The notes: generated from the sequence alone by a model not told the origin. Shown: positions 1-11,266, counted from the first letter of the stretch. The stretch: DNA of 64,000 nucleotides from Dryas octopetala (GCA_963921425.1 OY992836.1:11315304-11379303); one strand, 5' to 3'. A program made the numbers and translations.

Positions 1-244
1 TGGTGGAATTTTTTTAACAAAACAAACATTAGGTTGGTTAATGATACTGTAGAAAGTTCAAAGTTGCCTTATGAATCACTATCCAAAAGAATAAAACTTT
101 ATTACTCTCACAGGCTTAAGAGTTTATTAATATTATAGTGCCTAATTTTAAACACCCTACTCACCAAAAAAATTTGTCTAAACCCCCACCCATCTAGAAA
201 CTCTTTCAAAACCCCCAAAAACTTATAATCCTAAATTACCCTTC

Positions 245-313
245 TGACGCATGCTGACGCGCGCTGACGCATGCTGACGCGCGCTGACGCATGCTGACAC
301 ATGCTGACGTCAC
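245..313. repeat. 10-bp tandem repeat
   Basis: About seven copies of TGACGCRYGC. The copies alternate TGACGCATGC and TGACGCGCGC, giving a 20-bp higher-order period. The last units drift to TGACACATGC and TGACGTCAC. The block is CpG-rich inside AT-rich DNA and lies in the composite element. Confidence 0.9.
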
Positions 314-414
314 TGTAACTGTATTTTGGTGAAACTGTTTTTTTTTTTTTTTTTTTGGAATTGAAGTTTTTGCTAAAACTCAATATTTCACTAAAACTAA
401 AATCAAACACTGAA

Positions 415-557
415 ATTGAATTTCATTACACTAAAACTGAATTTCAAAAATTCAGTTACACTGAAACTGAATTTCAAAAATTCAGTTACACTGAAACTGA
501 ATTTCAAGAATTCAATTACACTGAAACTGAATTTCAAAAATTCAGTTACACTAAATT
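415..557. repeat. 30-bp tandem repeat
   Basis: About four to five copies of a 30-bp unit built around CTGAATTTCAAAAATTCAG, which is itself an inverted repeat, plus TTACACTGAAA. Read on the plus strand it gives a 10-residue repeat of the type TETEFQKFSY. With no domain and a tandem origin, the frame is probably not a gene. Confidence 0.85.
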
Positions 558-930
558 GAAGAATTCAGTTATGAATTCACTTACTGAAACTAAATTAAGT
601 GATGGAACAATTACACCTCGACTAAAATGCAATTACACCTTAATTAAAAAACAATTACACCTTTACTAAAACAATTACACTTCACTAAAACAGTTACACC
701 TTTACTGAATTCCGTTTCACTAAAAAGAACACAGCAACCTTATAAAAAAAAAACCAACAATACAACAAGTCATTGAGATGAGAGGAGTAGCCAACAATAC
801 AACGTCGTCCGATCACCTCACGCGCGACGAGTAAACGACAGCCGCCACTGCCTCGATCTGTTTCTACCTGCAAATTTGATTCATCATATTTCAGAACCAT
901 AATTTCATTCAAAATTCATTTAAAACTCAT

Positions 931-1006
931 GTTTCACGAGCTGAAACTGTTTCATGAGCTGAAACTGTTTCACGAGCTGAAACTGTTTCACGAACTGAAA
1001 CTGTTT
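931..1006. repeat. 18-bp tandem repeat
   Basis: Four copies of GTTTCACGAGCTGAAACT with small changes (CATGAG, CACGAA). Each copy contains the inverted pair GTTTCA/TGAAAC. It is part of the composite element at 125-1880. Confidence 0.85.
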
Positions 1007-1553
1007 AATCAATAAATGTAAACTAAAAAACAAAACGCAGAACACAGAACTCAAACATTTTTGGAGCAACACACATTTACAACAATACACAGTTACAACA
1101 ACACACAATGAGGTTCGATTTGGGGTTTTTTGATTCATCAACAATTGGTCCAATCCAAACACATAGAATTGAAGAGTACAATGAGGAGAATAATATTAGT
1201 ACCTGACTCGACGGAAATGGATGCCGGAAAACAGAGATCGCCGGCGAGGATGTCGCCGGCTTCTCTCCTTCGAAACGGCGGACTTAGGGGTCGTCCAAAT
1301 CTTCTGAGGGCACCAGTGGACTTAGGACGACGAGAGGAAGCCATCCATGACGGTCCGACACCTCTTCGTCGCCGGAACTGGCGGATCTCCGGCGAGGGAG
1401 CTCGGGTTTGCCTAGACCCGATCCGGCGTGGACGCTAGCTTTCATGGCGAGTGGAATACAGGGGGAGGAAGAGGGAGGAGAGACGAGAAGATCGGGACTG
1501 GTATCGCCGGCAACCGTCGCCGGACGACCGAGCAAGCACCGGGGACAGCCATG

Positions 1554-1555
<2 letters not shown>

Positions 1556-1609
<54 letters not shown>
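1556..1609. repeat. (GA)n microsatellite
   Basis: Uninterrupted GA dinucleotide repeat of about 54 bases. It produces the arginine/glutamate or serine/leucine reading frames seen around it, which are not genes. Confidence 0.95.
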
Positions 1610-1612
<3 letters not shown>

Positions 1613-1880
1613 TACAGAACTCAAAGAGACAGAGAGAGAGTCTGAGTGAGTTGAGTGATTCTAACCCCTATTGTGTTATAATCAATGGGATAAATTAAAA
1701 AAGGGTAAAACTGGAACATTAAAAAAATATGGGTCAAACTATTAGTTGACTAGGGGGTTTTGAGAGAGATTAAATGTCCAATAGGGGGTTGGAAAATAGT
1801 TTTATTAAGGGTGGAGGTTTATAAATAACCAAGTTCAAACTTGGGGGTTTTAAATAGTTTACATTTAATATTATACCCTA

Positions 1881-3436
1881 TAAATATAAAAAAAATTATA
1901 GAATATAACCGATATACCGTCACTTGGTATAATCAATCTAACATGTAAGAGTATTATTGGATGATATATTTATATTAATATGGTATATTATTAATAACAT
2001 TCACTCATATTACAACACATAAACTGGTTATATCACGTGTCAATATATCGATTATACAGAATAATTTCTCCAAATATAAATATATCGTCCATCTTTTATA
2101 GACCAAGATGGATGGTTGGAAAGCAACCAAATTCAGTCTTTAACCAACTCAGCAAATTTTCATTCTCAATATTGTAGTAGTCTCAATAATTGATTGAGAT
2201 TTTCATTTTCAGCCCGGCCACAAAAGAAAAAAAAAAAAAAAATTTCATTTCAGAATTGTAGTCCAAATGTTTGATTGACATTTGACATTTGGTAATACCA
2301 TTTTATTGTCCTTTGGTTTTACTCCCCATAAATTCTCTCATATAGTCATATCTAGTGGGATTCTCTAATGTGATTCTCTAAGATATGTACAAGTAGAAGT
2401 AGGTTTATCAATTTGCTAATTTAAAGATCTAAATCTCATCAACTATAGGTAAAATATTGAAGGGGTTTAACACATTTTTATATATTGATAACCTTAGGAA
2501 AATTATTTTGGTCCCCTCCTAAAATTTCAAAAAAGGAATTTGAAATTGCTCGAGTAAAGGTAATTCCTAGTTCTTTCCTTTTCTAGGAGTTCAGTTGTGT
2601 TATATACCAAGCCACGTGGATTTTGATTCAAATTGAATGAAATTACGTTAAAAAAAAAGGTTCACAGCAAAATATATCTGTGCAAAAACAGATATTATAG
2701 ATTTATAACCATAACAAAATTAATTAGCCATAGAACGAGTGAGCTAAGCTTGAATCAACTTCGATAAACTATAAAACAAAGGAAATGAGTCAATGCCATA
2801 CATCTTATGTGCCAAATATTTGGGTGGAAAGATGCCAAATGTGGCAGAAAAGAGTAGAACTGTAGAACCCAGCTCATAGAAGAGGGGCTCCAACAACATG
2901 GATAAGCAACTGCAAGATTGCCTTCAAAATTTGAAGTGATGAAAACATTCTCATTCCTGCTTCTTGGTTGATTAGGAGAAGCATGAGATGCTTATTGTAG
3001 GTTGAACATTATAGAATCCAACAAGTTCAGGCAATTATAAGTACCCAAAAAGAGCTTTTAATTAGTTTCATGCCTATGATTGTCTCACAAACAACTGTCA
3101 CAGCTCATTTGTTGATTTGAAGAGCATGGGATGCTATCTGCACTCCATGGTTGCATAAGCCACTATCCCACACATTTCCCATATGCTTGAATACTTCACC
3201 AGTGTTAACTCTTGTAGGGAATGCTCTTCAATGTAATGCTTAGAACAAAAATGAAACAGATTAGCTGGTGCAGTCAGAGGCAAAAGAGACATACTTGAAA
3301 AAATTGGCAGCCATTTCTCGCGTCAATGATGCCTCCTATTGTGAGAAGTGCATATCAGATCACTGTGACTGGGAACCAATCTCTTCTGCACAACCTGCAT
3401 ACTGAATTCATATATTTAACAGCTTTCTCATTCAAA
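1881..3436. other. Intergenic, AT-rich, diverged repeats
   Basis: No gene recognised. Bases about 1900-2060 resemble 6160-6310 (shared phrases such as ATATTATTAATAAC near TCATATTA and ACAGAATAATT), so both belong to one dispersed repeat family. The part next to 3436 probably holds the 3' untranslated region of the PPR gene that ends at 3437. Confidence 0.5.
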
Positions 3437-5356
3437 CTATAAAATTTTAGCTTTACTAGGCCACTGTCTTCTTCGAGCCCTCCTTTTCCTCCCATCCATT
3501 TTCTCCTTAACTTTTTCTTTCAAGTCCCTCTCTCCTCGCCTTTTATACATCTTGAAAGTGATCTGTCTATCTGCAGCCATCTTCCTCACCTTCTCTGTGA
3601 TCTCAGCTGCAATCTGTCTGTTATAAAGTTTCCTTAGACCGCGCATGAGCTTCGCAAAAGTATCCGGCTGTGGCATTACGTCTGCATCCATCATGTCCAA
3701 ACAGTAAGAGCAAGCCTCCTTCACATGCCCCTTTGAAAACAGTGCATGAATCCAAATAGTCCATGCAGACACATTAAGCTCACATCCTTTGGTCATAATG
3801 CAACTCCAAACATCTTTAGCCAATTCTAGCTTCTCATCTCTTAACAAAGCATTCATCAACTCCTTCAAGGTACCATATTGTGGGGCAGATAGGAGACCTC
3901 TGCCAACCATTTCTTTGAAATAATCACAAGCATCAATCAAGCAACCTTGCCCAAGAAACCCATGAATCATAATGACAAAGGTGTCAAGCACTGGACAAAA
4001 CCCAGATGCTTCCATTTCGTTCCAAAGCCGAACACCTTCTTTCACCTCCCCCAATTTGCACGCCAACCGAATCACCGTGTTGTAAGTACTAAGATCAGGA
4101 ATGCAGCCAATCTTTCTCATCTCCCCCATTAATTCCATACACTCCTCCAGCTCTTCCTTCTTCTCATGGGCCAACAAAATGTGCAAGTAAGTCATCTGAT
4201 TCGGCGTAAAACCTTTCTGTAACATAGTATCCAAAACCTCATAACTCCTCACAATCTTTCCCCACCTACAAAACCCACTAATCAAAGTAGTGTAAGTCAC
4301 AACATCAGCCTCACAACCACTCCTCTGCATGTCAACAAAGACCCTCATTGCCTCCTCCATCTTATCTTGACCGCAAAGCGCCTGAATCAAAGTCGTATAC
4401 GAAGCTGCATTGGGCTCGCAACCCTTCCTCCTCATCTCCTTCAAAAGCTCAAATGCATCAGCCATTTTCCGAGCTTGAGCATACCCACCTAGCAAATTGT
4501 TATAAACCACAATGTCGGGCTCGAACCCCGCCTCCCTCATCTGCACCAACACGAATTTCGCCTCCATAAGCTTCCCTTCCCTACACCAACCATACAACAA
4601 CGAAGTAAAATGCTTAATACTCGGCGAGAACCGAACCCGCATATCCTCAAACAGCGAAGCTGCTTCCTTAACACTACCATTCTTGCACAGAGCATCCAAC
4701 AAGCAACCAAACACATACTCGTCGGGTTCACACCCGTACTTAGGCATTTCATCGAGCACTTCAATGGCTTTCTTCACCATCCTCGCCGAGGCGAAACGCC
4801 GCATCAAAACGACAAATACTTCGGGGGAAATGAGCTGCGGGTTCTCTCTCCTCATCTCCTCGAGCAGAGCCCAAACGGCGCCGAATTGGCGCATTTTGCT
4901 CAACCCTTTAATCATGGCCTTGTACACTTCGTAACTGGGTCTGTAATTCGGCTGCTGCGAGGCCCACACGAAGAACCTGTACCCCAAGTTCCCGGCGTCG
5001 CCGCACCGGCTCAGTACTCGCTCGGTTAAGCCTGCCCTCAAAACGACGCCGGATTGCTGCAGAGCGAGCTCCAGCTTCGGGACCCTCGAGTGGAATCTCC
5101 TCAGTATTCTGTAAATCTTTTCCACATCGGCGGCGAACTCGCAGTGGGTCGGGTCGCCGGGGTGTGTTTCTGGGTCTGTTTCGAGGCGAGCCAATCCGAG
5201 CCCAGATCTTCTTTCGCTGAATACATGGGTGTTGCTGTTTTGCTTGGTGGGTTTGTGATTTGTGTGAAAGAGGTTTAAGGGAGTGTTTGGTTTGGAGGAA
5301 AATGAGAGATGGTGTTTGGTGCAGAGGGACATGGTTTGCTGATACAACCTCCGCAT
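3437..5356 (-). CDS. P-class pentatricopeptide repeat protein, At5g65820/At3g49730-like
   Basis: Intronless 639-residue protein, close to the roughly 637 residues I recall for the Arabidopsis pair At5g65820/At3g49730. PPR proteins bind single-stranded organelle RNA, one repeat per base, in splicing, stability or translation. Residues 1 to about 50 are rich in S, T, N, K and H with few acidic residues, as in an organelle presequence, probably mitochondrial (inference). From about residue 143 to 530 there are consecutive 35-residue repeats, for example those containing VVYNNLLGGYAQ, ASYTTLIQALC and VTYTTLISGFC. The C-terminus is strongly basic (KRRARRRQ). Met9 is an alternative start. The gene is head-to-head with the PPR gene at 8009. 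A MULE-like MITE ends only about 140 bp upstream of the start codon. The assignment to this subfamily is from memory; the PPR class is certain. Confidence 0.93.
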   Translation of the reverse strand: MRRLYQQTMSLCTKHHLSFSSKPNTPLNLFHTNHKPTKQNSNTHVFSERRSGLGLARLETDPETHPGDPTHCEFAADVEKIYRILRRFHSRVPKLELALQQSGVVLRAGLTERVLSRCGDAGNLGYRFFVWASQQPNYRPSYEVYKAMIKGLSKMRQFGAVWALLEEMRRENPQLISPEVFVVLMRRFASARMVKKAIEVLDEMPKYGCEPDEYVFGCLLDALCKNGSVKEAASLFEDMRVRFSPSIKHFTSLLYGWCREGKLMEAKFVLVQMREAGFEPDIVVYNNLLGGYAQARKMADAFELLKEMRRKGCEPNAASYTTLIQALCGQDKMEEAMRVFVDMQRSGCEADVVTYTTLISGFCRWGKIVRSYEVLDTMLQKGFTPNQMTYLHILLAHEKKEELEECMELMGEMRKIGCIPDLSTYNTVIRLACKLGEVKEGVRLWNEMEASGFCPVLDTFVIMIHGFLGQGCLIDACDYFKEMVGRGLLSAPQYGTLKELMNALLRDEKLELAKDVWSCIMTKGCELNVSAWTIWIHALFSKGHVKEACSYCLDMMDADVMPQPDTFAKLMRGLRKLYNRQIAAEITEKVRKMAADRQITFKMYKRRGERDLKEKVKEKMDGRKRRARRRQWPSKAKIL

Positions 5357-5495
5357 TTTATCTGTCTGTCTCTCCCGGCTCTGCTCCTCAGCATTCTCAT
5401 ATCACCATTTCTCTTTCGTTGAAGCATTTCTGCAAGGACCCAAACGGTGCGTTTCAAGAAGCCTCTCTTTTGGGTAATTCCATTCATACCCTATC

Positions 5496-6011
5496 GGCCA
5501 AATGACATTTTTGGTTCATGTACTTTCCCATAATTTCCACTTTGGTCATGTACTATTATTTTTGATGATTTTGATCCTATACTTTTTATATGATAACAAT
5601 TAAATTCAAATAATTAATATTGTTTAAATTGTTGACGAAAAATTTAACGTGAAAGCACGTACGTCACATGTATATGAGTATTATTTTGAATATTTTAGTC
5701 CACCTAAATGTTTATTTAAGCCTCTACTCGTCATTTAACTTTTTCTGTTTGACGTTAAAACTTCTTATTTTTTCTTACTGATTGCGTATAAGGGTGGATA
5801 TGGACTTATATAAGCATCCAGGTAGAGTAAGATGTCTGAAATGTCACTCACATGCAACTCACGTTGAAATTTTCATCATCAATTTAAATGAAATTAACAA
5901 TTTAGACTTATTGAAAATACATGACTGAAAGTCTGAAATTACCAAAATTAAAAGAACATAACCAAAGTAAAAATTTCACGAAAGTACAGGGACCAAAAGT
6001 GTCATTTGGCC
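5496..6011. mobile_element. MULE-type MITE, 516 bp, perfect 9-bp target duplication
   Basis: TIRs begin GGCCAAATGACATTTTTGG on the left and, read inverted, GGCCAAATGACACTTTTGG on the right. The element is flanked by identical TACCCTATC at 5487-5495 and 6012-6020. A 9-bp duplication with GG-starting TIRs is typical of Mutator-like elements. There is no transposase. It sits in the promoter/5' leader region of the PPR gene that starts at 5356. Confidence 0.92.
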
Positions 6012-7059
6012 TACCCTATCAAATGCTCACTAAACCATACACAAACTTTTGTTCCCCAATACGGCAATACCTGCATTTATGCTCTCAATTAAAATTTAGA
6101 AAAAAAAAATCTCAGTTAATATAAAAAAAAAAATTAATCAAGCCCCCAAAAATATCTACATAAGTAGAAAAAAATGTGGTATAAACAATTTACATGTTAT
6201 AATATAAGTGTATGACGATTTATACTTTTAAGGTATAATATTAATAACGTTACCTCATATTATAAAACGTGGATTTGTTACATTACATGGTGGTGTTATG
6301 ATTACATAGAATAATTCCTTGACTAGTACCATCCTAACATCCCCACCTCCTCCTTCAACCCTCGATAGTCCCTCAATCCCGTCAACCCTACCACTGATGC
6401 CCATTGTCTCTCTCTCTAACCCTCTAGTTTCCTCTCTTTCTCGACCAGTAGACACAACTAAAGTAAGGGAGCCTAGCAAACTTGTTGGCCTCCAAATCAA
6501 ATGTCATCGGTGGAGAGCTATCGGGGGGCTATGGAAAGGAGGAAGGGAAGGTGGAGTGCTGCCGGTGGGAATGAGTTTGAGTGGTTTAGATCTCTTTCTA
6601 GGTTAATTACTCCCTAGAACAAAAAATCTAAGGTTCTTAATTGTAAATACAACTAACAAAAAATAAGTTAAAGTTAAAGGACATTTTGTGCTCCTACGCC
6701 GTTTGTTAGTGTAAAAAACATTATCGAGGGCTCGCAAATGCATATGTATTCTTTATCTGCAGATTTTAGGTTGCAGATATAGACTACATCTGCAGCTGCC
6801 AAACGCTCGATAGGAATTACGGAGTGCTTGGCAGCCAAGTGCATGTAAGTTTTGGACTGTAGGTTAATTTTTTTTCTCATTTTCGCTAACTAGGTAAAAA
6901 AATCATTTTTTTTATTTTTTTATTTTGTTCAGGATAAAACAGGAATTATGAAGAAAAAAAAAGGATGTGAAGTACTGTTTTTTTTTTTTGTCAACGATGT
7001 GAAGTATTGTTTGCAGGTGGGGCCGTGGAGGTATGCATAGAATTTCTCCTTTAATTTTG
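6012..7059. other. Intergenic, part of the divergent PPR promoter interval
   Basis: No gene recognised. About 6160-6310 is the second copy of the dispersed repeat also seen near 1900-2060. The short frames at 6319-6606 and 6674-6880 show no domain. Confidence 0.5.
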
Positions 7060-7800
7060 GGCATAAATTCAATTTAGACACATAACTATATATGCTATTT
7101 CAACGGGGTCCACGAACTTTCGAATATTTCAAATATACACCTGATTTATTATGTAAATTGAAAAATGAAATTTCGTCCATCAATTTATTGAGAGATCAGT
7201 TAAATGTCAATTTGGCTTTTGCTAACGGGGATTAATTGGCGATGTGGCACCAACTCAGCATACACTTCTCGCTAAATGAGCAACACATGTCCACTTGACA
7301 CAGGCCCACACACCCATCACCTCTTTCCCGCTCGTCAAACGCTCTTCTGACCATTTAGTCTCCAAAAAATATCTCGTTTCCCCCAAATTCGAATATAAAT
7401 CTCTCACTTGTGTTCAACGAGCGCGAAAGAGATGATGACTTTGTGGACCCGTGTCAGGGGTTAGGTGGACCTGTGTTGCTCATTTGGCGGGAAATGAGCG
7501 ACACGGGTCCACCTAACCCCTAGCACAGGCCTACAAACTCTCACTCTCTCTATTATTATTAAATTATGGGCCCTTGTCACTCATTTGGCGAGAAATGTTT
7601 GCTGAAATAGCGTCACGTCGTCAAGTAATCCCGATCAGCAAAAGCCAAGCTGTCATTTATCTGATCTCTCAACGAATCAATGAACAGAAATTCATTTTTC
7701 AATTTAGATAATAGATCGGGTGTGTATTTGAAATATTTTAAAGTTCATGGACTCCATTGAAATAACTTATATAGTTATGTGTCTAAATTGAATTTATGCC
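7060..7800. mobile_element. MULE-type MITE, copy A, 741 bp, perfect 9-bp target duplication
   Basis: TIR starts GGCATAAATTCAATTTAGAC and the right end is its reverse complement. The similarity of the arms continues inward for more than 200 bases. The flanks TTAATTTTG at 7051-7059 and 7801-7809 are identical. The second copy is at 43608-44349 in the same orientation. No transposase frame. It ends about 210 bp before the start codon of the PPR gene at 8009. Confidence 0.94.
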
Positions 7801-7830
7801 TTAATTTTGTGTGTCTCCCCAAAAACAAAA

Positions 7831-7840
7831 ACGACGCCGT
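7831..7840 (+). promoter_or_regulatory. ACGACGCCGT motif upstream of PPR gene
   Basis: The sequence ACGACGCCGT lies about 170 bp upstream of the PPR start codon. The same 10-mer is at 43490-43499 upstream of ANT. A regulatory role is inference only. Confidence 0.3.
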
Positions 7841-8001
7841 TGTTATTTGTTTATACGTAGGCCCAAATGGCGGGAACCAACGGCTTACATTCCGAGTTTC
7901 AGAGACGGAGCTTCTTCAACCTTGGCCTGCACGAACCATCAGATTCTACAAAGAAACGAAAAGTGTAAGAAATAATAAAGGAAAAGCTTAAGAAAGAGAA
8001 A

Positions 8002-8064
8002 ATGAGCGATGAAAACCCACTTCTACAAAGAAACTATAACGATCATAACGGAAACCGCCACTGA
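8002..8064 (+). promoter_or_regulatory. Overlapping upstream ORF in the PPR leader
   Basis: An ATG at 8002 opens a 20-codon frame that ends with TGA at 8062-8064. It overlaps the main PPR start at 8009 in a different frame. Its ATG has A at -3 and the main ATG has G at -3. If the leader starts upstream of 8002, ribosomes would meet this ATG first, so it could lower translation of the PPR protein or favour leaky scanning. The transcript start is not known. Confidence 0.4.
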
Positions 8065-10213
8065 GCAAATCCTCAAACTGAATCAACGGCTCGCAAAGCT
8101 CACTCGCTCTCACCGTTACTCAGAGACCCTCCAACTATTCACCCAAATCCACTCCTCTCAATCCATAAGACCAGACCACTACACGCTCTCCGCGGCCGTC
8201 ACCGCCTGCGCGAACAGCCGCGACGTCATTTTCGGAGCACAACTCCACGCCCACGCCATCCGGGCCGGCCTCAAAGCCTACCCTCATGTAGCCAATACGC
8301 TTCTCTCGCTCTATGCGAAAGCCGAGGATTTGAGTTCTGTGAAATGGGTTTTCGACGAAATTGAAAACCCAGATGTTTATTCGTGGACGACGCTGTTGTC
8401 GGCGTGTACGAAACTGGGGCATGTGGACTACGCCTATAAGGTGTTTGATGAGATGCCCCAACGGCGTAATGTGGCAATTTGGAATGCGTTGATTACTGGG
8501 TGCGCGGAGAACGGGCGTGAGGAAGTTGCAATTGGGTTGTTTTATGAAATGCATAGGGTGGGTGTGATGCATGACAATTATAGTTTTGCTAGTGTTTTGA
8601 GTTTGTGTTCTTTGGAGGTTTTGGGTTTTGGGAGGCAGGTGCATTCGTTGGTAATTAAAACTGGATTTTTGGGTAGAGCTTCTGTTGTCAATGCTCTGCT
8701 TACTATGTATTTTAACTGCAGAAGTGTTTCAGAGGCATTTGAGGTATTTGAAGAAGCAGAAGACGTGGTATATGATCAGATTACTTTTAATGTTATGATA
8801 GATGGTTTGGTGAGTGTGGGAAGAGATGAAGAGGCTTTGACAATGTTCAAAGCGATGCACGAGGCATGTCTTAGGCCTACTGAGCTGACTTTTGTAAGTG
8901 TCATGAGCTCATGTTCAGCTGCAAGAGTTGCCAACCATGTACATGCCCAAGCTATTAAGTTGGGTTTTGAAGCTTTTACTTCTGTGAGCAATGCAGCAAT
9001 AACCATGTATTCTGGCTGTGGGGATTTGCATGCGGCTTACCTGGTTTTTCAGATATTGGAAGAGAAGGATCTTATATCATGGAACACCATGATCTCGACT
9101 TATGCTCAAGGGAATAACAGTGAATTAGCCATCTCGGTCTACCTACAAATGCAGAGGGCAGGGATCAAACCAGATGAGTTTACTTTTGGAAGTTTGTTAG
9201 CGAGCTCTGAGTTCATCGAAATTGTGGAAATGTTTCAAGCCCTTGCACATAAAAATGGGATTATCCTTAAAATCCAAGTTTCAAATGCATTGGTTTCTGC
9301 ATATGCTAAGCAGGGAAAGATGAATCTGGCCTATCAAATATTCCAAGATACCAATTACAAAACTTTGATCTCCTGGAATGCTATTATTTCTGGATTCCTG
9401 TTAAATGGATTGGTTAAAGAAGGATTGGAGCAATTTTCTAAGTTGCTTGTGTCAGAACTCATGCCAGATGAGTATACCTTAAGTAGTATTTTGAGCATTT
9501 GTGCAAGCATATCAGACTTGAGACATGGAAAACAAGTTCATGGCTACATTCTCAAATTTGGGTTTTCTCCACAGATATGCTTAGGTAATGCCCTCATTAC
9601 GATGTATGCTAAATGTGGTGTTTTAGATTGGTCAGTAAGAGTGTTCATTGCAATGACCGAAAAGGATACAGTCTCCTGGAATGCCCTCATATCAGCTTAT
9701 GCACAGCATGGGCAAGGAAAGGTAGCTGTGCACTGTTTTGATGCAATGCAAGACTTGTCTGTGGTCAAACCAGATCGCGCTACTTTCACTGCAGTCCTTT
9801 CCGCATGCAGCCATGCTGGTTTAGTTGTTGATGCTACACGAATTTTCAATTCCATGATTAGTAATTACGGCTTTATGCCTGAAGTAGATCATATTTCTTG
9901 TATTGTTGACCTTCTGGGTCGTGGTGGGTATCTTGATGAGGCAGAAACAGTAATAAACAGCAAGCATATAAAAGCACATCCAAATATTTGGTGGACGCTA
10001 ATCAGTTCTTGTGCGGCACACGGTAATTTAAGGCTGGGAAGAATGGTTGCTGGATATCTCCTTGAAACTGAACAAAATAATCCAACAGTTTATGTGCTTT
10101 TAGCAAGTATTTATGCAGCTGCTGGTCAATGGGAAGAGGCAGCTTATGTGAGAGAATTGATGGATAGGACTGGGGTGTCAAAGATACCTGGATGTAGTTG
10201 GATTAAGTCATAA
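8009..10213 (+). CDS. PLS-class pentatricopeptide repeat protein with E domain, At3g49740-like
   Basis: Intronless 734-residue protein, close to the roughly 737 residues I recall for At3g49740. Tandem PLS-type repeats run from about residue 58 to 640, with phrases such as SWTTLLSAC, IWNALITGCAENG, SWNALISAYAQHGQG and FTAVLSACSHAGLV. The last 90 or so residues form an E domain (HPNIWWTLISSCAAHGN, then VYVLLASIYAAAGQWEEA) that ends in PGCSWIKS. No DYW deaminase domain follows, so any C-to-U editing role would need a partner in trans. E-type PPR proteins usually specify RNA editing sites in mitochondria or plastids. The gene diverges from the PPR gene at 3437-5356 and converges on SQE. Codons for about the last 77 residues lie inside a 1453-bp tandem duplication. 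Confidence 0.94.
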   Translation: MKTHFYKETITIITETATEQILKLNQRLAKLTRSHRYSETLQLFTQIHSSQSIRPDHYTLSAAVTACANSRDVIFGAQLHAHAIRAGLKAYPHVANTLLSLYAKAEDLSSVKWVFDEIENPDVYSWTTLLSACTKLGHVDYAYKVFDEMPQRRNVAIWNALITGCAENGREEVAIGLFYEMHRVGVMHDNYSFASVLSLCSLEVLGFGRQVHSLVIKTGFLGRASVVNALLTMYFNCRSVSEAFEVFEEAEDVVYDQITFNVMIDGLVSVGRDEEALTMFKAMHEACLRPTELTFVSVMSSCSAARVANHVHAQAIKLGFEAFTSVSNAAITMYSGCGDLHAAYLVFQILEEKDLISWNTMISTYAQGNNSELAISVYLQMQRAGIKPDEFTFGSLLASSEFIEIVEMFQALAHKNGIILKIQVSNALVSAYAKQGKMNLAYQIFQDTNYKTLISWNAIISGFLLNGLVKEGLEQFSKLLVSELMPDEYTLSSILSICASISDLRHGKQVHGYILKFGFSPQICLGNALITMYAKCGVLDWSVRVFIAMTEKDTVSWNALISAYAQHGQGKVAVHCFDAMQDLSVVKPDRATFTAVLSACSHAGLVVDATRIFNSMISNYGFMPEVDHISCIVDLLGRGGYLDEAETVINSKHIKAHPNIWWTLISSCAAHGNLRLGRMVAGYLLETEQNNPTVYVLLASIYAAAGQWEEAAYVRELMDRTGVSKIPGCSWIKS

Positions 10214-11266
10214 AGAAATGTAGGGACTGAATACTTTTTATAACTGGACATGGAAGTTAAGAAAAGGATCATAATATTTGTGAGACTAACCACACTGACC
10301 TTTAATGTGCATGGTGAAGTGGAAAGCAAGTCTTGTCGTTCCATGTTACAGTCTTACAGAACTAATCATATTTTCTTCAACCGAATCAAGATGTAGCAGT
10401 AAACATGTAAGTTGAACCGACTCCTCTGCAGTCGTCACTTAATTGGCAAGGTATCTAGGCTCTTAATGTGCATCTAGCTTTAGTCCAAAATATGATTTTT
10501 CTTCAGCATCTCACCATGGTAATGTTAATTTTGTCTTAGCTTCACCATCTTTATCTTAATTCTATTATATTGGGATTACAGTTTGGATGCACATCAGCGT
10601 CCTGTTGAAGTGCTACAAATATTGCACATTATAATGTCCTCTTACATGCACTTTTTTTTTTTTTGGTGGTATAGGCTACCATGGGTTCAGTATGATTATA
10701 TCAACAATGCTAGCATCATTCGACTCCCAGAACCATTTGTTTCTTATCCCAGCAGCATGTCTCAACTGCATGACCCTCATTTCTGTCTGTAGGAAAATCA
10801 CCATCATTATGGTTTGCATAAAGATTGATGGCTGTAACTTGTACGGTTAAGCTGAGGATTGCAGAAAATCACCATCTAAATCTTTTCTTGTTCTCCATGG
10901 GTCAAAGATGTTCTCCTTTGGTATACAAACAAATACACCCATAAAACATGCAAATTAAGGTAACGAATAGGTAGTTTTCAAGACAATTATCTAACATTAC
11001 ATATATTACTTTATACTTTTATTTATGCCATGTTTTGTATAAGAGGTACATATTTGAGTTCTACATCAATGGTTGTTCATACATAGTGAGAACGGTCCTG
11101 GCCGATATAAATAATTGTACATTAAATTTAGAGAAAATATAAATGGGATTTCCTCTTTATCTAATATCATTGACATGAAAGTTGCAGGTAGCAGCTGCTT
11201 TGTCTTGACTCTTGACAGCAACAAATCTGAAGCTTACCTCAGCTCTCTCAAATCATTCTCGGCACC
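10214..11266. other. 3' region of the PPR gene, inside duplication unit 1
   Basis: No further gene. It probably contains the PPR 3' untranslated region. Short frames such as 10583-10792 appear unchanged in unit 2 (12045-12254) and have no domain. Confidence 0.6.

Larger units (their letters stand above)
125..1880. mobile_element. Composite TIR-like repeat element, non-coding
   Basis: The two ends resemble each other in inverse orientation: both contain a run like TTTAAA followed by A/C-rich blocks TAAACCCCCACCC (left) and TAAACCTCCACCC (right, read inverted). Both sides also carry AATATTAT close to the boundary. Inside lie three tandem-repeat blocks, a GC-rich stretch at about 1195-1560 and a GA microsatellite. 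Short reading frames here are repeat translations with no recognisable domain. I infer a decayed non-autonomous DNA transposon. Exact ends and target duplication are not resolved. Confidence 0.45.

Noticed and set aside
355..669. Frame with a TETEFQKFSY-type protein repeat
   Set aside because: The protein repeat is a direct result of the 30-bp DNA tandem repeat; no homologous protein family is recognised and the DNA unit is palindromic.
1130..1698. Several overlapping frames of 60-100 residues around the GA run
   Set aside because: They overlap in many frames, consist largely of RERERE or SLSLSL runs from the microsatellite, and show no domain or splice-supported structure.
3947..5278. Long plus-strand frames opposite the PPR gene
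   Set aside because: Antisense shadows of a 639-residue PPR frame with clear 35-residue repeats; none has its own domain.
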